Positions 1-11,992 of a DNA stretch of 64,000 bases are shown in pieces. The notes under the pieces were generated by a model. That model was not told the DNA's origin. It saw nothing but the letters and a program-made list of their open reading frames with translations, and did no database searches. The stretch is from positions 85,148,102 through 85,212,101 of the forward strand of contig NC_077227.1 in the NCBI RefSeq assembly GCF_027887165.1, read 5' to 3'. Origin of the DNA: Monodelphis domestica (taxonomy: Eukaryota > Chordata > Mammalia > Didelphimorphia > Didelphidae). The stretch's first letter is position 1; the number at the start of each line of letters is the position of its first letter. A program made the position numbers and the translations under genes.

Positions 1-213
1 AGTGAATCTCACCAAAGAAATCAGGGAGTCCAACTGAATGGGAATGCAAATACACAGAAATGAAAGACAATTTAGAAGATAAGAAGCAAAAAGCAATAAC
101 ATTAAAAGAAAACATGTTCTTTTTGCAAATAAAAACTGGATTTCAGACAGGATGCACAGGGAGAACTTATCTCCCAGAACAACATGACAAGACAGAAAAC
201 TTGAACACTAGTA
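1..213. other. unassigned AT-rich sequence
   Basis: No recognisable repeat, gene or RNA was seen. The open frames here are short and show no family similarity. Confidence 0.4.
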
Positions 214-497
214 TAGTAGTAGTCTCTTGGTAACCAAGGATGACGATTTTCTTTGTGCGTTTTGTGCACAAAGACACTTGTGCGTGAAGGAGATTTAAGT
301 GGAAAAGTCGATGTACAGAGACAGTCCCACTCTCTCGGTGTTGGAAGCCTGGGTCCAGTGGCATGAAAAGTCGTTACACCTGGAGACTTCCTCAGCTGCA
401 TTGGATGGCTGTGTTGTTTTTTGTGCTCCAACACGCCCTAAGCACTCCACAGTGCTTTGCTGCGTCACCATCTCAGCCGTTGAACCTTCTTATTGGT
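214..497 (+). repeat. unnamed CpG-containing interspersed repeat, copy A
   Basis: This stretch matches the reverse complement of 33414-33700 almost end to end. Shared landmarks are the 'tagtagtagtctct' start, 'tttgtgcacaaagacacttgtgc', 'gacagtcccactctc' and 'ggttgaa..cttattggt' sections. The two copies carry a corresponding open frame of about 66 codons with about 57 identical residues. It is more CpG-rich than its surroundings, as expected for an LTR or a DNA element. I do not recognise the family. This copy is truncated near 497, where copy B continues for a further 170 bp. Confidence 0.6.
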
Positions 498-2450
498 ATG
501 AATAGATAAGTTGGGACTAAAATACCAAGATATGGAATTTCTATTTTATCTTAAAAGATACTATAGAGTCACTAACAGAATTTAAAAAGGGAAGTGGCAT
601 ATACAGACATGAAAATTAGATAAATTTGAGTAGCTATGAGAGGTAAAGATACTGGAGGCAAGACAGACAAGTTTGGAAGCTATTACAAAAGTTCATCTGA
701 GAGTTAATGAAGAACTAAACTAGAATACAATAGGAGTGAAGAAAAGAAGAACATGAAAAAGATTTTGTGGAAAAAGAGTCAGCCAGCCAAGGGGAGATGG
801 CACTACCACCAACAGAAATGGGGAACTTAATACAAGACAAGGTAGGTTGTTTGTTTGTTGCTGGTTTGCCTGGGGGTTATTGAATGGATATGTGGTGATT
901 TCTGGTTCATTTGGTGGTGTTTTGTTGGTTTGTTAGTTGGTGACTGATTTATTTGCTGGTAGTTGTTGCTGTTGTGAGTAGTAAATTGTTTTGAAAATAA
1001 TTTATCTATGGTATCCAGGAGACATCCAGTGTCAATAAATACTTCCAAAACATCAAAATATCTTTGGAATGGCATGTGATTAAAAAAAAACATATTTTGT
1101 CATATACAAGCTGATAGATAGCTTCACTAAAAATCTTCATTTGGTATTTACTTCAACACTATAATCTTTGAAATAACACAAGAAAACTGCCCAGAACTTT
1201 TGAACACAGAAAACAAGGATCCAATCAAAAGACTCTGCAGAATAAATCCAGAAAACAAACAAAAACTCTTTTGCAAATATCAAGCCATGATGTGGCTAAA
1301 TTGAACAATTCCATTGGCAAATAACATCTTCAGCAAGTGACTAGGAGAAAGATTTTCAATTATATAGGAAATCAGAATAACACCAGATTGTTCTCTACTA
1401 ATAGAAAATACAGAAAGAAATAAAATGCATTTGTAATTACATAGGAACCCAAATTGAAATACAATTTGATATATACTCTGCAAACCCAACCTTAATCATC
1501 AATTTAAAAAAAAGATGGGCCATCAATGAGAGTAATACTTGAAGCATTTCTACCAAGAGAAAACAAAGCACAAAAGTAGTTTGCTTTGTAAACATTTCAG
1601 AAAACAGGCAAAAAAGGGTAAAGAAATACAACAACCAAAGAAAGCATAAGTAATGAAATAAATTAGCCCAAAGAGGGAAAAATGAAAAAAAAAACTATTA
1701 AAGACATTTATGGTGTTCTACAACAGTAACAACAACAAAATAACCCAGAGATATCATTAAGCAATTTCTTTCTAAAAATGAGTAAGGATATATGAATGAA
1801 AATTGAATTTATATAGAAGTGATAGTGGAGGAGCAACCCTAAAATGTAGTTTCTGACTAAACCTTAGGATGATTCATCTATATCTAAACCAGTGTTTTGT
1901 GAGATTAAATTTCAGAATAAGAGGATACATAAAAGGGAAAAAGGAAGGAAGAAGAGAGAGGGGAATGTATGATGTAATTTTATTAAGTTAAGAATAAACA
2001 ATGAATGGAAAGTGTTTTGTAACCTCTCAAGAAGAGAGACCACAAGAGAATAGGTTAGGTGGTGAAAGAAAATATTGAAATAGAGAAAGAAAGGGAAATC
2101 TCAGTTTAGAGATTTAAAAGAGTTCCCATTGCATCTTTCATGAGAGGGAAAGAGTTAGATAATCCATCATGCGAGATAGGGACCTTATATAATACTATAA
2201 TTATATTAAAATAATGGGTATAATCTATGGTGTTGTTTTTTAGAGAGACCACTATTTCTGAAAGAATTTTCTGCTCCTTTTTATTATTTGATGTGTGACC
2301 TCCTAGAAGTTATATAGGACCCTGGAATGCTAAGGCTGTAGAGACTCCTTGAGAATGGGGTATAAATATAGATAAGCCACTGTCCCTACTCTTATGGGTC
2401 TCTTACAGTATAGTTGGGGAATACAAAATTTATAAAAATAGCTGGAATAG
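498..2450. other. unassigned AT-rich sequence with a GT-rich patch
   Basis: About 2 kb in which I recognise no gene or repeat family. Positions 838-980 are strongly G+T-rich on the + strand and almost free of C, with repeated 'ttggt', 'tttgtttg' and 'gttgttg' words. The antisense frame there reads as low-complexity N/Q/T/K-rich peptide and is not credible as a gene. Purine-rich runs follow at 1935-1975. Confidence 0.35.
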
Positions 2451-2451
2451 G

Positions 2452-2640
2452 TAGAAGAGGGGTACCTCAGTGAATTGAGAGCCAAGCCTAGAGACAGGAG
2501 GTCCTAGGTTCAAATCTGGCCTCAGACACTTTCTAGCTGTGTGACCCTGGGCAAGTCAATTGACCACCTCCCCCTTTGCCTAGCCCTTACCACCATAATG
2601 GCTTGGAACCAATAAACCATATTATAAGAGTTAAAAAGAG
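2452..2640 (+). repeat. marsupial SINE-1-like element
   Basis: Contains the tRNA-like/CORE head: a 'cagtgaattgagagccaagcctagagacaggaggtcctagg' type start, then 'ttcaaatctggcctcagaca' and 'tgtgaccctgggcaagtcaa'. It is the same family as the better preserved copy at 14392-14581. The A-rich tail is degraded. Confidence 0.8.
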
Positions 2641-2659
2641 TTTTAAAAATAGCTGAATA

Positions 2660-3065
2660 TAAAATAATTAATATCTTTGATCAAAGGGCTGATGAGTGAA
2701 AGGAGAGGCCATTTGTGATTGACCCAGTATCAGGAATGGGTATGATGAAGCAAGTAGCATTTGAGTTGGGTCTCAAGGAATGGTAGAGAGGGTATGGAGT
2801 AGGGCAACTTCTAGGAATAAAATGATCAACAAACAAAGCTCTTTTGAATGCGCAAAGGAAGAGATGTGGAAAAGCCCAGGACATGTATAGATCATCATGT
2901 GGCTATAGCCAAGTGGACATGGAAGTAAGTAATATGAGATAAACCTGGAAATATAGAATGGCATCAGATTATGGATGATTTTAAATACCAATCTAAAGAG
3001 TTTGAACTTTACTTACAGGCAATAGGAAACCACCGAAAGATTTTAACAAAAGACTGAGATGATCA
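2660..3065 (+). repeat. L2-like LINE fragment
   Basis: Resembles the diverged L2 region with 'gagttgggtctcaaggaatgg', 'gcgcaaaggaag', 'gatgattttaaataccaa..gagtttgaactttac' and 'ggcaataggaaaccac'. The same region recurs at about 15330 and 31100. Assignment is from memory of the consensus. Confidence 0.55.
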
Positions 3066-3638
3066 GTTCTACACTGCTGAATGAATCCACATACACACTT
3101 TTCCCCAACTAGACCCTGTGGCTATCACCTTCTGATTGGACTTTATCTCATAATAACCTTCTACTGGGGACTCAGAATCTTGCCAACTTAGATATCAAAT
3201 CATAGGGATTGATTCCTGAATTTAAGGTTATGATCTAAGTCTATGATCCTATTAATTATTCTGACAGATTTGCTATATAGGATTATCCTGCTTCTGGAAC
3301 CACCCTAACTCATATTCACAATAACTCTCCAGAACTAGGTTCAAAATCCCACTCTGGGAATATCCATCCTGCTGGGCTCTTCGTTGGCTATTAGTTTAGG
3401 GGTCTACACCTGAGTGAAGTAAGGTAGGATCCTTCTATCATTATAGTAAATGATTTCGTAGAGGCAAGATGGAGGAATAATAAAAGGAAGGCCTGTATGG
3501 AATGATTCTTGTGTTCAACATGAGAAATCCTTATGACCTCTGGAAATTTCTCCTGCATAGTACTTTCTATCTCTGTGACTAGCCATATCATGAGACAATA
3601 AAGCTCTATAAATACATTATTTTTGAGAGTCTTGATTT
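3066..3638. other. unassigned sequence upstream of the U6 copy
   Basis: No family recognised. It ends with 'ctataaatac' at 3606-3615, which lies about 25-32 bp before the U6-like start. Confidence 0.35.
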
Positions 3639-3746
3639 TTGCTTGCTTCAGCAGCATATGCACTAAATTTGGGGCAATACATGAGAAGGTTACCATGGCC
3701 CCTGTGCAAAGATAACATACAAATTCATGAAGTGTTATAATTTTTT
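3639..3746 (+). pseudogene. RNU6 pseudogene: U6 snRNA pseudogene
   Basis: Aligns over its full length with vertebrate U6 snRNA, the catalytic spliceosomal RNA. The 5' part reads 'gcttgcttcagcagcatat', the middle keeps 'catggcccctg', and the 3' part reads 'caaattcatgaagtgtt' followed by a T tract. There are many substitutions, including changes in the ACAGAGA-equivalent segment (reads 'acatgagaag'), so it is very unlikely to be functional. A TATA-like octamer sits at the expected upstream distance for a pol III U6 promoter, but no convincing PSE was seen. Its 3' T tract is directly abutted by an antisense L1. Confidence 0.85.
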
Positions 3747-6700
3747 AAAATTTTAATTATTTTCAATATAATTTTATTTAAAAAATTTTCCATGGTTACA
3801 TGATTCACATTTTCTCCCTCCCTCTTCCCTCCTTCCTCCCAGAGCAGACAAGCGACTTCACTGAGCTATACATTTATTATCACTCAAAACTCATTTTCAT
3901 ATTATTCATTTTTGTAAAGAGTAATCTTTAAAAACTCCAACCCCAAATCATATACCCATATAAGCAGGTGATAAATCATATGTTTTTCTTCTGCATTCCT
4001 ACTCCCACAGTTCTTTCTCTAAATATGGATGGTATTCTTTCTCATAAATCCCTCTGGATTGTCCTGGATCATGGCATTGCTATTAGAAGAAAAGTCTATT
4101 ACATTTGATCATCTCACAATATTTTAGTTATTGTGCATAATGTTCTCCTGGTCCTGCTCATTTCACTCCATATCAATTCATGTAGGTATTTCTAGGTCTT
4201 ATAGAAATCAAGTGATTCACCATTCCTTAGAGTACAATAGAATTCTATTGCCATCATATACCATGATTTTTTTTAGCTATTCCCCAATTGAGGAGCATCC
4301 CTTCATTTTCCAATTTTTTGCTACCACAAAAAGGGCAGCTATAAATATTTTTGTACAAACAGGTCCTTTCCCTTTAAAAAAAATCTCTTTGGAATATCAA
4401 CCTAGTAGTGGTATTACTAGTTTAAAGGGTGTGCATTCTTTTAAAGCCCTTTGGGCATAATTCCAAATTGCCTTCAGTATGGTTGGATCACTTCACAACT
4501 CCACCAGCAATATATTAGTGTCCCGATTTTGCCACATCCCCTCCAACATTTATTATTTTCCTTTACTGTCATATTGTTCAATATACTAGGTATAAGGTGG
4601 TGCCTCAGAATTGTTTTGATTTGCATTTCTCTCATCAGGAGGGATTTAAAAGACTTTTTCATATGTATTGATAGTTTTGATTTCTTCATCTGAAAACTGC
4701 CTATTCATATCCTTCGACCATTTGTCAAATGGACAGTGGATGGATTTCTTGTAAATCTGACTTAGTTCTTTCTATATTTTAAAAATTAGACATTTGTCTT
4801 TGTAATTTGTTATAAAATTTCCCCCCAGTTTGTTGCTTCCCTTCTAATTTTGGTTCCATTGGCTTTGTTTGTACAAAGCCTTTTTTAATTTAATATAATA
4901 AAAGTTATTCATTTTACATCTTATAATGTTCTCTATCTCTTTCTTAGTCTTAAATTCTTTCCTTCCCCATTATCTGACAGATATACTATTCTATGTTCAC
5001 CTAATTTACTTATAATATCACTCTTTATATTCATCATATAACTATTTTGAACTTATCTTGGAATACTGAATGAGATATTTCTCTAAACCAAATTTTTGCA
5101 ATACTGTTTTCCAATTTTCCTAGCAGTTTTTGTCAAATAGTGGGTTCTTATCCCCAAAGCTAAGATATTTAGGTTTATTGAACACTAAATTGCTGAGGTC
5201 ATTTATCCCATGTCTATTCCATTGATCCTCCCTTCTGTTTTTTAGCCAGTATCATATAGTTTTGATTATCACTGCTTTATAGTACAGTTGAAGATCTAGT
5301 ACTGCCATACTACCATCCATCACATTTTTTTTCATTAGTTCCCTGGATATTCTTGATCTTTTGTTTTTCCAGATGCCTTTTTGTTATTATTCTTTCTAAT
5401 TCTATAAAATAGTTTTTTTCATAGTTTGATGGATATGGTACTGAATAAGAAAAGTAATTTAGGTAGGATTATAATTTTTATTGTATTAGCTCATCCTACC
5501 CATGAGCAATTAATGCCCTTCCAATTGTTTAGATCATTTTATTTGTGTGAAAAATGTTTTGTAGTTGTGCTCACATAATTCTTGCATTTCTCTTGGCAGA
5601 TAGATTCCCAAATATTTTATATTGTTTAGATCAATTTTAAATGGAGTTTTTATTTCTAAGTCTGGCTGCTGAGTTTTTTTGGAAATATATAGAAATGGTA
5701 ATGATTTATATGGGTTTATTTCATATCCTGCAAATTTGCTAAAGTTTCTAATTATTTCCACTACCTTTATAGTTGATTTTCTAGAATCCTCTATGTATAC
5801 CATCATATCATTTGCAAAAAGTGATAGTTTAATTTCTTCATTGCCTACTTTAATCCCTTCAATTTATTTTTCTTCTCTATTTGTTACCACTAGCATTTCT
5901 AGTATGATATTAAATAACAGTGGTGATAATAGGCACTCTTGCTTCTCTCCTGATCTTATTGGGAAGGCTTCTAAATATCCATTGCAGATGATACTTGCTG
6001 ATGGTTTTAAATAAATACTAATTATTTTGAGGAAAAGACCTTTTATACATATATTTCCTAGTGTTTTCAATAGGAATGGTATTGTATTTTGTCAAAAGCA
6101 TTTTTCTGCATCTATTGAAATAATCATGTGATTTCTGTTAGTTTTGTTGATGATATGGTCAATTATGCAGATGGTTTTCCTAATATTAAAACAGTCTTGC
6201 ATTCTTGATATGAATCCCACCTAGTTTTAGTGAATAATCCTTGTGATAAATTGCTGTAATCTCTTTTCTAGAGATTCATCTGTAGTTTTCTTTCTATGTT
6301 TTTGCTCTGCCTGGCTTTGGAATCAATACCATATTTGTGTCATAAAAAGAATTTTTAAGACTCTTTCTATGCTTATTTTTTTCAAATAGTTTATATAATA
6401 TTGGGATTAGTTGTTCTTTAAATGTTTGATAGAATTCACCTGTGAATCCTTCTGTCTCTGGGATTTTTTTTTTCTTAGGGAGTTCATTGGTGGCTTGTTC
6501 AATTTCTTTTTCTGAGATGGGATTATTTAAGTATTCTATTTTCTCTTATGTTAATCTAGGCAATTTATATTTTTGTAAACATTCACCCACTTCACCTAGA
6601 TTGTCATATTAATTGCCATATTGTTGGGCAAAGTAATTCTTAATAATTGTCTTAATTTCCTCTTCATTATAAGTAAGATTGCCCTTTTCATTTTTGATAC

Positions 6701-7222
6701 TGTTAATCTGATTCTCTTCCTTCTTTTTTTAAAATTTGGTTAACTAGTACTTTATCTATTTTATTTCTTTTTCAAATAATCTGCCCCTAATCTTATTTAT
6801 TTGTTCAATAGTTTTTTATACTTCCAATTTTATTAGCTTCTTCTTTGGTTTTTAGGATTTCCAATTTTGTTTTAATCTGAGGATTTAAAATTTCTTCTTT
6901 TTCTAGTTTTTTTTTCAGTTGCATGCCCAATTTGTTGATCTCCTTTTTCTCTATTTTGTTGATATAGGCACTTAGGGATATAAAATTTCCCCTGAGTACT
7001 ACTTTGGCTGTATCCCATAAATTTTGATACATTGTCTCCTCATTGTCATTCTCTTCAATGAAATCAATAATTGTTTCTATGGTTTGTTCATTGACTCATC
7101 AGTTTTGAAGAATTAGATTATTTAGTTTCCAATTAATTTTTCATTTCTCCCTCCATGAACCCTTATTAATTTTAATTTTTATTGCATTATGATCTGAAAA
7201 AGTAAGTGTTATTATTTCTGAC
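3747..7222 (-). mobile_element. L1 LINE copy 1, 5'-truncated, decayed
   Basis: An antisense L1: on the + strand it starts at the 3' UTR/poly-A side and runs back through ORF2. It matches the L1 at 16394-20512 along its length, with landmarks such as 'tttttgctaccacaaaaagggcagc', 'gggcataattccaaattgcc' and 'gcattatgatctgaaa'. The 5' end is lost inside the endonuclease region, and it stops near 7222. Many stops and indels break ORF2 into pieces of at most 90 codons. Confidence 0.9.
4474..7032 (-). pseudogene. L1 ORF2 relic (endonuclease/reverse transcriptase)
   Basis: ORF2 normally encodes an endonuclease plus reverse transcriptase of about 1,275 residues that drives target-primed reverse transcription. 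Only fragments survive on the minus strand. 6805-7032 is the linker between endonuclease and RT. 5864-6070 is an RT palm segment with 'GEKQECLLSPLLFNIILE', where intact L1s read [14 protein letters not shown]. 5534-5806 is the RT thumb side, and 4474-4689 is the C-terminal domain. The G-to-E change, the multiple frame breaks and the absence of an intact catalytic FADD block make it non-functional. Confidence 0.85.
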
Positions 7223-7483
7223 AATGTAAGAAACAAAAAATATAGAAAAAGGGAAAATCTTAGCTACCTGGTTACTCTAGTGATTATTGCCCTTTCTGGT
7301 AAATAGTTGAGAAAGTCCATTTTTGAAAAGTAGTTTCAAAGTTTTAACAATGTTTGGAGAAGTGGGAAAAATGAAGGTGAGAAGAAATTATTTATAGATT
7401 ATTACAGTGTTCCAGAAAAGAAGCAATGAAGATTTCACTCCACCTTGATGACTGTCCTCATGAAACTTTGATTCTTAGCAGGA
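7223..7483. other. unassigned gap between L1 copy 1 and solo LTR 1
   Basis: No repeat or gene recognised. Confidence 0.3.
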
Positions 7484-7487
7484 GGTT

Positions 7488-7761
7488 TGTTACATTTAAA
7501 ATAGTTGTCTGCCATAAACTGTGAGAATTAAAATGGTTGATTATTGTAAACTGTAGTGATTAAAATAGTTGTAAGATATAAATTGTAGTAGATATAAGAG
7601 TGGGTGAGTAAATGTGTGACCTCAGAAAATATGTTTTCACTGCAGTGTTTTGTTTTAAATCAATATATCAGGTGGTTGCCAGGGAAATATTCCCAATTAT
7701 GAAATATGCCCAAGTCAACTGGGTTTTATAGAGAATTTAATTAATAATACAATGAGAAATC

Positions 7762-7803
<42 letters not shown>

Positions 7804-8520
7804 GAATAAGTATGAAGGGCCTTAAGCCACCATGGCCTAGACATGAGTCTTAAGAGAGAGATCAGTCAGTCCTTAATCACTCACCACAAGATCTGTCCAA
7901 GCAAGGATTCTAGTGACACCAGGCCAGCATCATCTCAGCTGCCTCCAGCAGCTCAATCCTCCATCTGAATGTTTTAGAATGAGTCTCGAGAGAGACCCTT
8001 CAAGGCAGCCTTTCCCAGCTGACTGTTTTTTAAGAGACTTTTTCTTTTCCTTATATAGGGAATTTTTCCATTGCCACCTCCCCATAATTCTTACATCTAC
8101 CAATCACAGTAGATGTTTTCCAAAGGACAGACCATTCTTAATTCACATTTTGTTCTCACCTTTTCTGGGTAGACTAAAACTTCTGAGTAATTCACATCAG
8201 GAAAGGTCTGAGTAAGTTTTCACCTCTTTGCTCCTTGTAAGTTCACAAGTTGCCTGACCTTTATAGGTACTTAGCACCCCTTTCTAAAAATAGGCATGGC
8301 TTAGGTGTGGGTTTAAGTACTTTCCATTGTTCAGCAAGGAGTTTTTTTCCCCTAAAGCAGTCTTAAGTACAGGTGGAGTAGAGGTCCTCCCATTTCTGAT
8401 CCAAGTAGAGTTCTCACATTTCAAATGGGGAATGTTCCCAGTAGGGAATTGTTCCAATGGAGAATTCCCCAATGGGGAAATTTTTAACATTCACAAGTCT
8501 GAGAAATTTCAGTATTCACA
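7488..8520 (-). mobile_element. solo LTR 1 (class I ERV, same family as the gag-bearing ERV)
   Basis: The reverse complement matches the 3' LTR at 38732-39969. It begins TG and ends CA on the + strand ('tgttacattt' to 'agtattcaca'). It is flanked by a perfect 4-bp duplication GGTT at 7484-7487 and 8521-8524. A TATA-like 'ctatataagg' lies antisense near 8052-8061. A (GA)n microsatellite has expanded at 7764-7800. No internal retroviral DNA remains, which is expected after LTR-LTR recombination. A 4-bp duplication fits gammaretrovirus-type integrases. Confidence 0.9.
7764..7800. repeat. (GA)n microsatellite inside solo LTR 1
   Basis: Uninterrupted 'gagaga' tract. The equivalent sites in the other two LTRs carry only short 'agagagag' runs, so the expansion is specific to this copy. 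Confidence 0.9.
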
Positions 8521-8524
8521 GGTT

Positions 8525-9420
8525 GCAATCCAGTAACTGATTTGCATTAAGGTACAGGAATATGAACAAAATTGTTATCTTAAATGTCAAAACCATGAGC
8601 CAATAAGACTGTTATGCTATATAGGAAATTTTCTTCATCTATTGAAGGGCCAGTTCTTTTTGCTAAACTGAGCACAGATTCATTGGAGGCCCCCATTGCA
8701 AAGAGTAGATTTCAGAAGAGACTCCTAATTAAAGCCATTTTGAACAGTTTCAGATTTGTCTCTTTCTTCTGCCAATCTTGGAGCAGAACCCTATGGTCAT
8801 TTACCAACAACCTCAGGCAAAATTGAGTGGGGCCATTAGTTAGAAACCACAGGAGTTTTGTCTAATGTTGGAGGTAATGGCTTAAGGTTTCTATATTGCT
8901 TTCTCTGTACATATCCAGTGGGAAGTGGGAGGGAGTTTTCATAGTTTCCAGATCACAAAGATGTGAGTACAATGACTAATTCTCAGAGTCACCACTGTAA
9001 TCATACTAACCCTCTCATAAATGGCTTTTCAGTGAAAAGGTGATATTATATTAGTAGCTGAGCTATACTTAACACCTGATGAATCTCTTTCAGTATAAAA
9101 GATTGCCCATTAAGTCATTTACTCACAGGGTTCTTACAAGTTACCTAACAGTAGGGTTTATGTTTTCTGCTTTTAAGCCTATTTCCAAGGTTTTAATATT
9201 TCTCTGACTGAACCAATTGAGAGAAACATTGGCTAGTTTGTTGTTAATCTATTTCTTAGACCACTAAAAAAATAGGTGCCTTAAAGATCATAAACCCTCA
9301 AAGGCAGATCCTGAATCCTGAAAAGTAGACATTTAGACTAGAAGTCTCTCTCAATGAGGCTAAGGAGCTTTAATGTATTCTTTAAATAATCTAACAGTGC
9401 AATAAAAAAAAAAACTATTT
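8525..9420. other. unassigned sequence
   Basis: Nearly 900 bp without a recognised repeat or coding frame longer than 70 codons. It is among the longest repeat-free stretches in the window. Confidence 0.35.
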
Positions 9421-9560
9421 ACTATGGGCAAAGCCCCAAATAAGGAATGAAGATTACATAGAAAGATGAATGGAGATGTCATTCCTGTCCTTGTAAAGTT
9501 TAAACATCTGTTGGGGAGGTAGGAGAATATTCAACAGGGAGAAAACAAATCAAATATTCA
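9421..9560 (+). repeat. probable L2 3'-region fragment
   Basis: Resembles the L2 3' segment pattern of 'gatgtcattcctgtccttgtaaagtttaaacatctgttggggag', corresponding to 'tccctgctctcaaggagcttacattctagtgggg'. Diverged. Confidence 0.4.
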
Positions 9561-10086
9561 TATGGTATTTTGAAGTAAATACAATGAAGAGAAAAGGATA
9601 TTTTAAAATGCTAACATTGGGGAGGAAAAAAGTCCCCCTCTGATATCTTATCATGGCATGGAGGTGATCCTGAGTTCCCAAAGGCTGTGATCCTAGAGTG
9701 AAAACCTTGGTCAATTCAGCCAAGGGAGAAAATGTTCACTTAGGAAAGAGTAATGGAAGGTCACTGTGGCTGTCATCTGAGGACCAAGCCGCCCAACTTG
9801 AAAGAGGCTTCTCATAATGTAGGTTGTAGGGTGGTGATTTTTTTCAGCTGTAGTAACTCTCAAAGACCATCTAGCAATTAAATTATAAAGGGGTTGCAAA
9901 AATCATATGTTTTGAAGGAATGAACTATTAAGTAAGGCATGATATCCTAACTTTCACACTCAAAAACAAACAAGCCAAACATATGCAAAAAAATCTGAAA
10001 ACAACTAACAACCAAAATGATTATGGGCTACATTAATAAAAGCAAAGTAATAAAATAGTGATTGTACCTATGATTTCTTTGGCACA
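9561..10086. other. unassigned sequence
   Basis: No gene or repeat recognised. Confidence 0.3.
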
Positions 10087-10285
10087 GTTTTGTCATTCAG
10101 TTGTTTCAGTCGCGTCCAACTCTTTGTGACTCTATTTTGGGTTTTCTTGGCAAAAATGCTGGAGTGGTTAACCATTTCTTTCTCCAGCTCTTTTTACAGC
10201 TGAAGAAACTGAGGCAAATAAGGTTAAGTGAATTGCCTAGTGTCACACAACTAGTAAGTATCAAAATATTCAAATCTGAGGCCAA
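10087..10285 (-). repeat. MAR1-like CORE-SINE with RTE-type tail
   Basis: On the + strand it starts with the reverse of an RTE/BovB-like tail ('gtccaactctttgtgactc', 'gggttttcttggcaaa'). It passes into the CORE segment ('gaagaaactgaggcaaa', 'agtgaattgcctagtgtcacacaactagtaag'). Confidence 0.75.
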
Positions 10286-10855
10286 AAGGATTCACAACAC
10301 GAGTGTTAAGAACTCCTTCTCTCTGAACTTCTACATAGGGTTGTTTGTTTTTTAACACATATTGTCACAGAGACTAATACTATTCTATTCCCGTTTTATT
10401 TCTGTTCCTTCTTGTGATTAAATATGTCTTGCTCTTTAATACTGGAGACCCATCCTCAAATTTCTTATCTATTTTTTCACTGGGATACTTATACCTCCAA
10501 GAGGCTGACCACTATAAAGGAGCAGCCCCAAGCTTGCCTTAGTGACCCCTCTAAGCCCCAATTCTTTTGGGGTCCCTGAATCACATTCCACCAACATCTT
10601 GTATTCAATATTTTAAGAATTGAGCTTATTCTCTTTAGTTCCAAAGCTTTTTGCCCGATTTAGTGATTTATATCAGCATCTCTCCCAAGTTTTCTCATTC
10701 ATTCTTACAGGTTTTAAACCTTGTGATTATTTGACAATTTATGGTTAGAATCCCTATCATATCCATGAAGTTTCCAATTACTCTTGATGGCACATCCAAT
10801 ACAACACTTATATCTTTTCCCTTTCTAATCTAAATGCCACCAGTGACCACTCATA
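10286..10855. other. unassigned sequence
   Basis: AT-rich; no family recognised. Confidence 0.3.
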
Positions 10856-11140
10856 TATTTTTATCATCCTCCTAATTGGTCTTTCAGCCTTTATTCTCTC
10901 TTTCCCCCCATTTCCTCCATTGTCCTACTACAAGAAAAATCTTCCTCATGCACAGATTTCATTATATCATTTGTTTTCTTTTTAAAAAATCTTGTTCCTT
11001 ATTGGCTGTTAAATAAATTTCAGATCAATTTTCCTGACTTTCATAGGCCTTCATGATGCAAATGTGATTATCTTTCTAGCCAGATATCCTACTTACTCCC
11101 TTCTAGACACTTTATGTTCCAGTCAAGGTAGAATATGCAT
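10856..11140 (+). repeat. L2-like LINE fragment (post-RT region)
   Basis: Follows the L2 pattern 'ctaattggtctttcagcc...', 'atttcattatatcat', 'aggccttcatgatgcaa' and 'actttatgttccagtcaag'. Similar stretches occur at 52880, 60440 and 61225. Confidence 0.5.
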
Positions 11141-11789
11141 AGTTCCTGCAATAGATCTTTCCTTGCTTGTTGAATTATTTGAGGGGGAAATAGGAAGCAC
11201 AATTATTTTGTTACATCTTGAAGGACTAACAGTGTAGATATCTTCCAAATACCTGATAACCTAATAGTGGAAAGTAAGGAGAAATAAAATTCAACAAATT
11301 ACACGAGAACTAAAGTAAAATTCACTGATGTTACCACTGCTTGTCCTTGGATAAGAGTTTCCATACTTTTGTCTAAATGGACTTCTTTAGCATATGTAAA
11401 AAAAAAAAGGTTAATTCCCTTGTCTCCTTTCCTTGAAAAAGGAATGGTTTCTTAAAATAAATCCTGCCAGGTGCTCTCTATATACTTTCATTTTTTCCCT
11501 TGCATGATCCCCATATTTCTCTCCCTCTCTATGAAATTCTTTATGTATCTATCCTAAGTTTATTGATGATTGTGTGCTCTAAGTGGGTCTGAAAGGTTAT
11601 ATAAACCAAATCTGTACTCTAGGAAGCTTGGACTGCTATATGGTGAAAGCAGTACTTATTAGCATACTAATACATTTCTTTGCTTTCAGTCTGGCCTTCT
11701 ATCTTTCCCCCAAAATCATTGGATACTCCTTAACAGGTAAACTTCTCTTAAGGACTTCCATCCCTATTGATTGAGGAAAATCCTCCACC
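11141..11789. other. unassigned sequence
   Basis: No gene or repeat recognised. The 63-codon open frame at 11583-11774 has no visible family signature. Confidence 0.3.
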
Positions 11790-11992
11790 ATATCCTTCCT
11801 ATCATCTAAAACCTATTTCAAATGCTATCTTGTCAATGCAGTTTTCCCTACTCATCATACATTTGTACTTCTCCTCCCTGTCCAATTAGAATCCAAGTTT
11901 CATGACATGAAAGAACTTTCTTATCTAAATTTTGTGTATCTCCCAGCACCTAGTAAACATGAGATGGTTAATAAGTGTTTTTAAATGAATGC
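11790..11992 (+). repeat. L2 3'-end fragment
   Basis: Shows the typical L2 terminus: 'ttagaatccaagtttcatgacatgaa', 'ttttgtgtatctcccagcacctag' and 'taataagtgtttttaaatgaatgc'. Confidence 0.65.

Noticed and set aside
827..1093. 88-codon minus frame
   Set aside because: Low-complexity N/Q/T/K peptide from the GT-rich patch.
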